Below, one piece after another: positions 61,122 to 64,000 of a stretch of DNA of 64,000 bases. The notes beneath the pieces are model-generated. The model saw nothing but the letters and a program-made list of their open reading frames with translations. It had not been told where the DNA came from and ran no database searches. Source of the stretch: Brevibacillus dissolubilis (GTDB taxonomy: Bacteria; Bacillota; Bacilli; Brevibacillales; Brevibacillaceae); contig NZ_VCNA01000015.1 of NCBI RefSeq assembly GCF_006170445.1, forward strand, positions 1-64,000, in the 5' to 3' direction. The translations under genes were made by a program, and so were the position numbers. How positions within the stretch are numbered: position 1 is the first letter of the stretch; every line of letters starts with the position of its first letter.

Positions 61122-63002
61122 CTACACCATGATTTTGCAGATATCATTCGTAAATTCGACCGGGTCACCAATCGGCAATCCTTCAATCAGCAGGGCTTGA
61201 TGGTACAGGAGGTTGGTGTAGAGATTGAGCTTCTCTTTATCTTTCTCGAACGCATCCTTCAAGGCTTGGAACACCTCGTGGTTCGTGTTGAGCTCCAACA
61301 CCTTCTCCGCACGCACGCCTTGGCTGTTCGGCATAGCATTGAGAATTTTCTCCATCTCAATCGTGACTTCGCCGTCTGTGGAGAGGCATACTGGGTGAGA
61401 TCTCAGACGTTTGGAGGCCCGTACGTCTTTTACCTTGCCGGAGAGGGTCTCTTTCATGTAGGCAAAGAGGTCTTTGTTTTCGTTCTCATCGGAATTCGCG
61501 TTCTCTTGGTTCTCTTCCGCCTCGATGCCGAGGTCACCGCTGGATACGGATTTGAATTCCTTCTCTTTGTAGCTCATGATCATTTTGATCGCGAACTCGT
61601 CGATTTCATCGGTGAAATAGAGGATTTCATAGCCTTTTTCCGCAACAAGCTCGGTCTGTGGCATCTTGTCAATGCGCTCGATGGTTTCACCGGAAGCATA
61701 ATAGATATACTTCTGGTCTTCCGGCATGCGGGACACATACTCGTCTAGGGTGACAAGCTTCTTCTCTTTAGAAGAGTAGAACATCAAGAGATCCTGCAGG
61801 GTGTCTTTGTTGGCACCGAAATCACTGTAGACACCGTATTTCAGCTGTCTGCCGAAGGACTCATAGAACTCCTCGTATTTTTCCCGGTCATCCTTCAAGA
61901 GGCTTTGCAGCTGGCTGGTGATCTTGCTCTTGATGTTTTTGGCGATAAGCTTCAGTTGGCGGTCATGCTGCAGGATTTCGCGGGAGATATTGAGAGACAG
62001 GTCTTCGGAATCGACCATCCCTTTGACGAAGCTGTAGTAGTCAGGGAGCAGGTCGGCGCATTTGCTCATGATCAGGACGCCGTTGGAGTAGAGCTCCAGG
62101 CCTTTTTCATATTCCTTCGTGTAGTAATCAAACGGGATTTTCTCTGGGATGAACAGGATTGCATTGTAGCGGACGGCCCCGTCGGCACTGATATGGATAT
62201 GCTTGATCGGCTTGTCGAAGCCATATCGCTTTTCATTGTAAAAATTCTCGTAGTCTTCGGCTGTCAGCTCGTTTTTGTTCTTTCTCCAGATCGGAACCAT
62301 GCTGTTGATGGTCTGCTCTTCGTGAATCTCTTCGTATTCGTTCTCGCTGTCTTCCTTCGGTCTTCTGCGGGTCGTATCCATTTTGATCGGATAGCGGATG
62401 AAGTCGGAGTACTTTTTGATGATGGATCTCAGACGGTAGTCTTCGAGGAACTCATCGTAGTTCTCATCCTCGGTATTTTCTTTGATCTTGAGAATGATCT
62501 CGGTACCTACGGAATCCTTCTCGACCGGCTCAATCGTGTAGCCGTCTGCACCTGTAGATTCCCATTTGTAAGCCACATCACTGCCCAGTGCCCGGCTGGT
62601 CACGGTCACGACGTCTGCCACCATGAAGGCGGAGTAGAACCCAACCCCGAATTGACCGATGATGTCATGTCCATCCTTGAGTTCGTTCTCTTTTTTGAAG
62701 GCCAACGAGCCGCTCTTCGCGATCGTTCCGAGGTTGCTCTCCAGCTCTTCCTTGGTCATCCCAATCCCGGTATCGGTGATGGTGAGGATGCGGTTCTCCT
62801 TATCAGCCGCTACCTTGATGTAGTAGCTGTCTTGGTCAAAACGCAGGGCATCGTCAGTCAGTGCCTTGTAATAGATTTTATCGATGGCATCGCTCGCATT
62901 AGAGATCAGCTCCCGCAAAAAGATCTCGCGGTGAGAATAGATAGAGTTGATCATCATGTCTAACAGTCTTTTTGATTCTGCTTGAAACTGCTTTTTTTCC
63001 AT
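61122..63002 (-). CDS. htpG: Hsp90-family chaperone HtpG
   Basis: 626 aa ATP-dependent chaperone dimer. [34 protein letters not shown] is the N-terminal ATPase start, with [12 protein letters not shown] and [15 protein letters not shown] for ATP. Middle domain [12 protein letters not shown]-like ([28 protein letters not shown]). The C-terminal dimer domain is complete. Its upstream region holds a perfect CIRCE element, so HrcA should repress it; in B. subtilis htpG is not a CIRCE gene. Single gene. Confidence 0.96.
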   Translation of the reverse strand: MEKKQFQAESKRLLDMMINSIYSHREIFLRELISNASDAIDKIYYKALTDDALRFDQDSYYIKVAADKENRILTITDTGIGMTKEELESNLGTIAKSGSLAFKKENELKDGHDIIGQFGVGFYSAFMVADVVTVTSRALGSDVAYKWESTGADGYTIEPVEKDSVGTEIILKIKENTEDENYDEFLEDYRLRSIIKKYSDFIRYPIKMDTTRRRPKEDSENEYEEIHEEQTINSMVPIWRKNKNELTAEDYENFYNEKRYGFDKPIKHIHISADGAVRYNAILFIPEKIPFDYYTKEYEKGLELYSNGVLIMSKCADLLPDYYSFVKGMVDSEDLSLNISREILQHDRQLKLIAKNIKSKITSQLQSLLKDDREKYEEFYESFGRQLKYGVYSDFGANKDTLQDLLMFYSSKEKKLVTLDEYVSRMPEDQKYIYYASGETIERIDKMPQTELVAEKGYEILYFTDEIDEFAIKMIMSYKEKEFKSVSSGDLGIEAEENQENANSDENENKDLFAYMKETLSGKVKDVRASKRLRSHPVCLSTDGEVTIEMEKILNAMPNSQGVRAEKVLELNTNHEVFQALKDAFEKDKEKLNLYTNLLYHQALLIEGLPIGDPVEFTNDICKIMV

Positions 63003-63038
63003 GGTGAGTGTCTCCTTTCAGATAGCCTGTTCGCTCTG

Positions 63039-63065
63039 TTAGCACTCCGATAGATAGAGTGCTAA
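63039..63065. promoter_or_regulatory. CIRCE element (HrcA operator) of htpG
   Basis: TTAGCACTC-N9-GAGTGCTAA, a perfect match to the CIRCE consensus, 37 bp upstream of the htpG ATG and just after the putative promoter. HrcA binds CIRCE and represses transcription until heat stress draws GroEL away. Confidence 0.95.
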
Positions 63066-63076
63066 TATCTATTATT

Positions 63077-63106
63077 TTAATAACATATCCTGTAAGTTTG
63101 TGTCAA
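63077..63106 (-). promoter_or_regulatory. Probable promoter of htpG
   Basis: On the minus strand TTGACA (63101-63106), 18-nt spacer, TATTAA (63077-63082), just upstream of the CIRCE element. Confidence 0.6.
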
Positions 63107-63247
63107 TATCCAGCGTAATGGGAGTTCTATCCCACAAAAAAATAGGGCATCCCGCACGGTGTCGATTCTTGGAAAATAAGGGCGTCATTTTTTGTCATCA
63201 AATCTTCTGGTTTGTGCGACAAATCGGATTGTTACTAGAAATTTCGC

Positions 63248-63276
63248 TTGATTTAACAGGCCCAAAGTGGTACTAT
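63248..63276 (+). promoter_or_regulatory. Promoter of yjlC-ndh
   Basis: TTGATT (63248-63253), 17-nt spacer, TACTAT (63271-63276). The Rex-type palindrome starts 11 nt downstream. Confidence 0.65.
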
Positions 63277-63287
63277 TTAGAAAGTTT

Positions 63288-63307
63288 TATGTGAAAATTT
63301 TCACTAA
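63288..63307. promoter_or_regulatory. Rex-type operator before yjlC-ndh
   Basis: TATGTGAAAATTTTCACTAA contains the perfect palindrome GTGAAAATTTTCAC (63291-63304), the core of Rex boxes (TTGTGAAW4TTCACAA). It lies between the promoter and the yjlC start, where a repressor would block transcription. In B. subtilis Rex controls yjlC-ndh in response to NADH/NAD. Confidence 0.75.
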
Positions 63308-63356
63308 TCTTTTAGGTACGAAAAGATATTCATAAAATATGCAAAGGAGTCTTACT

Positions 63357-63794
63357 ATGTCGAAAACTGCCGAGCAAGTGCTGGAAGTCACCACAGAACA
63401 AAAGACTACCCGGGAACCATTAGACGTTCTTGACCAACTGATGAAACCTGAAGTACAGGAATCTCTGACTATTTTGGTTGAGAATCTGCCAAAGTTAACT
63501 GAAATGGTAACCGTGCTGACCAAAACCTACGATGTAGCGAATGCTCTCGTGAACGATAAAGTCTTCATTGAAGATATCAAAGGCGGCATTAACGAATTCG
63601 TGAAGCCTGTAGAAGCGAAGGCAAAAGAATGCATCGCTACTGCTATCGAAGCCAACGACCGTGCTACCGAAAGCAACGAGACCATCGGCCTGTTTGGCAT
63701 GATCAAAATGCTGAAAGATCCACAAGTACAAAAGGTTCTGCGTTTCTCACAAGCATTCTTGGAAATCATGGGAGAGCGTCAAGCTCGCCGATAA
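63357..63794 (+). CDS. yjlC: DUF1641 protein YjlC
   Basis: 145 aa from ATG 63357, AAAGGAG 7 nt upstream. LDVLDQLMKPEVQESLTILVENLPKLTEMVTVLTKTYDVANALV and ETIGLFGMIKMLKDPQVQKVLRFSQAFLEIMGE are DUF1641 features. It is the yjlC of the yjlC-ndh operon. Second DUF1641 protein in the window (the other is with fdhA), which suggests a shared link to redox enzymes. Confidence 0.88.
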   Translation: MSKTAEQVLEVTTEQKTTREPLDVLDQLMKPEVQESLTILVENLPKLTEMVTVLTKTYDVANALVNDKVFIEDIKGGINEFVKPVEAKAKECIATAIEANDRATESNETIGLFGMIKMLKDPQVQKVLRFSQAFLEIMGERQARR

Positions 63795-63833
63795 TTCATT
63801 GACATACTTCAATCACGGACGGGGGAAGAAAAA

Positions 63834-64000
63834 ATGAAGAAAGTTCTCATCCTAGGCGGCGGGTATGGCGGTCTGCTTAGTGCGTTAACGGTAAGAAAAT
63901 ATCTGACACCACAAGAAGCTTCTGTGACGGTGATCAACCGTTTCCCAACACACCAAATCATTACCGAGCTGCACCGCTTGGCAGCTGGTAACCTGGATGA
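63834..64000 (+). CDS. ndh: Type II NADH dehydrogenase (partial at window end)
   Basis: ATG 63834, GGGGGAAG upstream, begins MKKVLILGGGYGGLLSALTV (Rossmann GGGYGG) and continues VIVxN-like TVINRFPTHQIITELHRLAAGNLD, the NDH-2 family N-terminus. Cut by the window edge after about 55 codons. It follows yjlC by 39 nt under the same Rex-type site and should oxidise NADH and pass electrons to quinone. Confidence 0.88.
   Translation, partial: MKKVLILGGGYGGLLSALTVRKYLTPQEASVTVINRFPTHQIITELHRLAAGNLD

Noticed and set aside
61905-62963. 352-codon plus-strand frame opposite htpG
   Set aside because: Antisense shadow of a conserved chaperone gene, without ribosome site or domain.

Overview
The window reads as chromosome of a low-to-mid G+C Gram-positive bacterium (Bacillota, Bacillales in the broad sense). 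The grounds are strong GGAGG-type ribosome binding sites, frequent TTG/GTG starts, Firmicute regulatory sites (S-box riboswitch, CIRCE, a Rex-type palindrome), and many genes with Bacillus subtilis counterparts (YclM, BmrA, Bsn, YezD, YrhD/YrhE, YjlC-Ndh). A Tumebacillus/Alicyclobacillaceae-like host is a guess; the 16S stub at the left edge is too short to decide. Most of the window looks about half G+C, with clearly AT-richer patches at 8.1-10.9 kb (restriction-modification) and 57.9-59.9 kb (nuclease-helicase).

Layout. 1-0.4 kb: 5' end of a leftward 16S rRNA gene with leader and tandem promoters. 0.4-8.1 kb: intracellular pullulanase, a degenerate M20 hydrolase, aspartokinase and a BmrA-like exporter. 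8.1-10.9 kb: AT-rich island with a TdeIII-like endonuclease, a cytosine-5 methylase and a DUF6998-like protein, bounded by terminators. 11-17 kb: SDR, PuuP-like permease, M14-like peptidase, glutaminyl-tRNA synthetase, VOC protein. 17-20.6 kb: fixABCX electron-bifurcating operon ending in an unlisted 51-aa gene. 20.8-23.2 kb: two tandem secreted endonuclease I paralogues. 23.4-29 kb: NAD(P)-binding protein, succinyl-CoA:acetate CoA-transferase with a LytTR regulator, Usp, DinB protein, purine permease.

29-45 kb has a strong sulfur theme: an Rrf2 regulator, YezD and sulfate ABC transporter (sbp-cysT-cysW-cysA); an S-box (SAM-I) riboswitch that now drives only a truncated flavin monooxygenase stub; tusA and dsrE behind CsoR/CstR-like operators; cysteine dioxygenase; and a cystine-type ABC transporter. 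A second CoA-transferase, a PH-domain protein, YbaK and a SIR2-like DUF4917 protein lie between them. 45-54 kb: Cys-rich copper-storage-type protein, DUF2167 membrane protein, class V aminotransferase, two transporters whose genes overlap tail to tail, and an HxlR regulator plus iron alcohol dehydrogenase that share a palindromic operator.

53.5-57.5 kb: a formate dehydrogenase operon (fdhA, DUF1641, a Cys-less HMA-like protein, a 42-aa zinc-ribbon gene). 57.6-64 kb: a small secreted peptide gene, a DUF2075 nuclease-helicase, a SEC-C protein, htpG under a perfect CIRCE element, and yjlC-ndh behind a Rex-type box, with ndh cut by the window end.

No CRISPR array, prophage, transposase or tRNA was found. 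The most unusual items are the orphan SAM riboswitch with its truncated gene, the matched HxlR operators, the three-gene restriction cassette with an internal terminator, the yezD-sbp hairpin, an 87-bp double palindrome at 38.9 kb, and several small genes that automated calls would miss.
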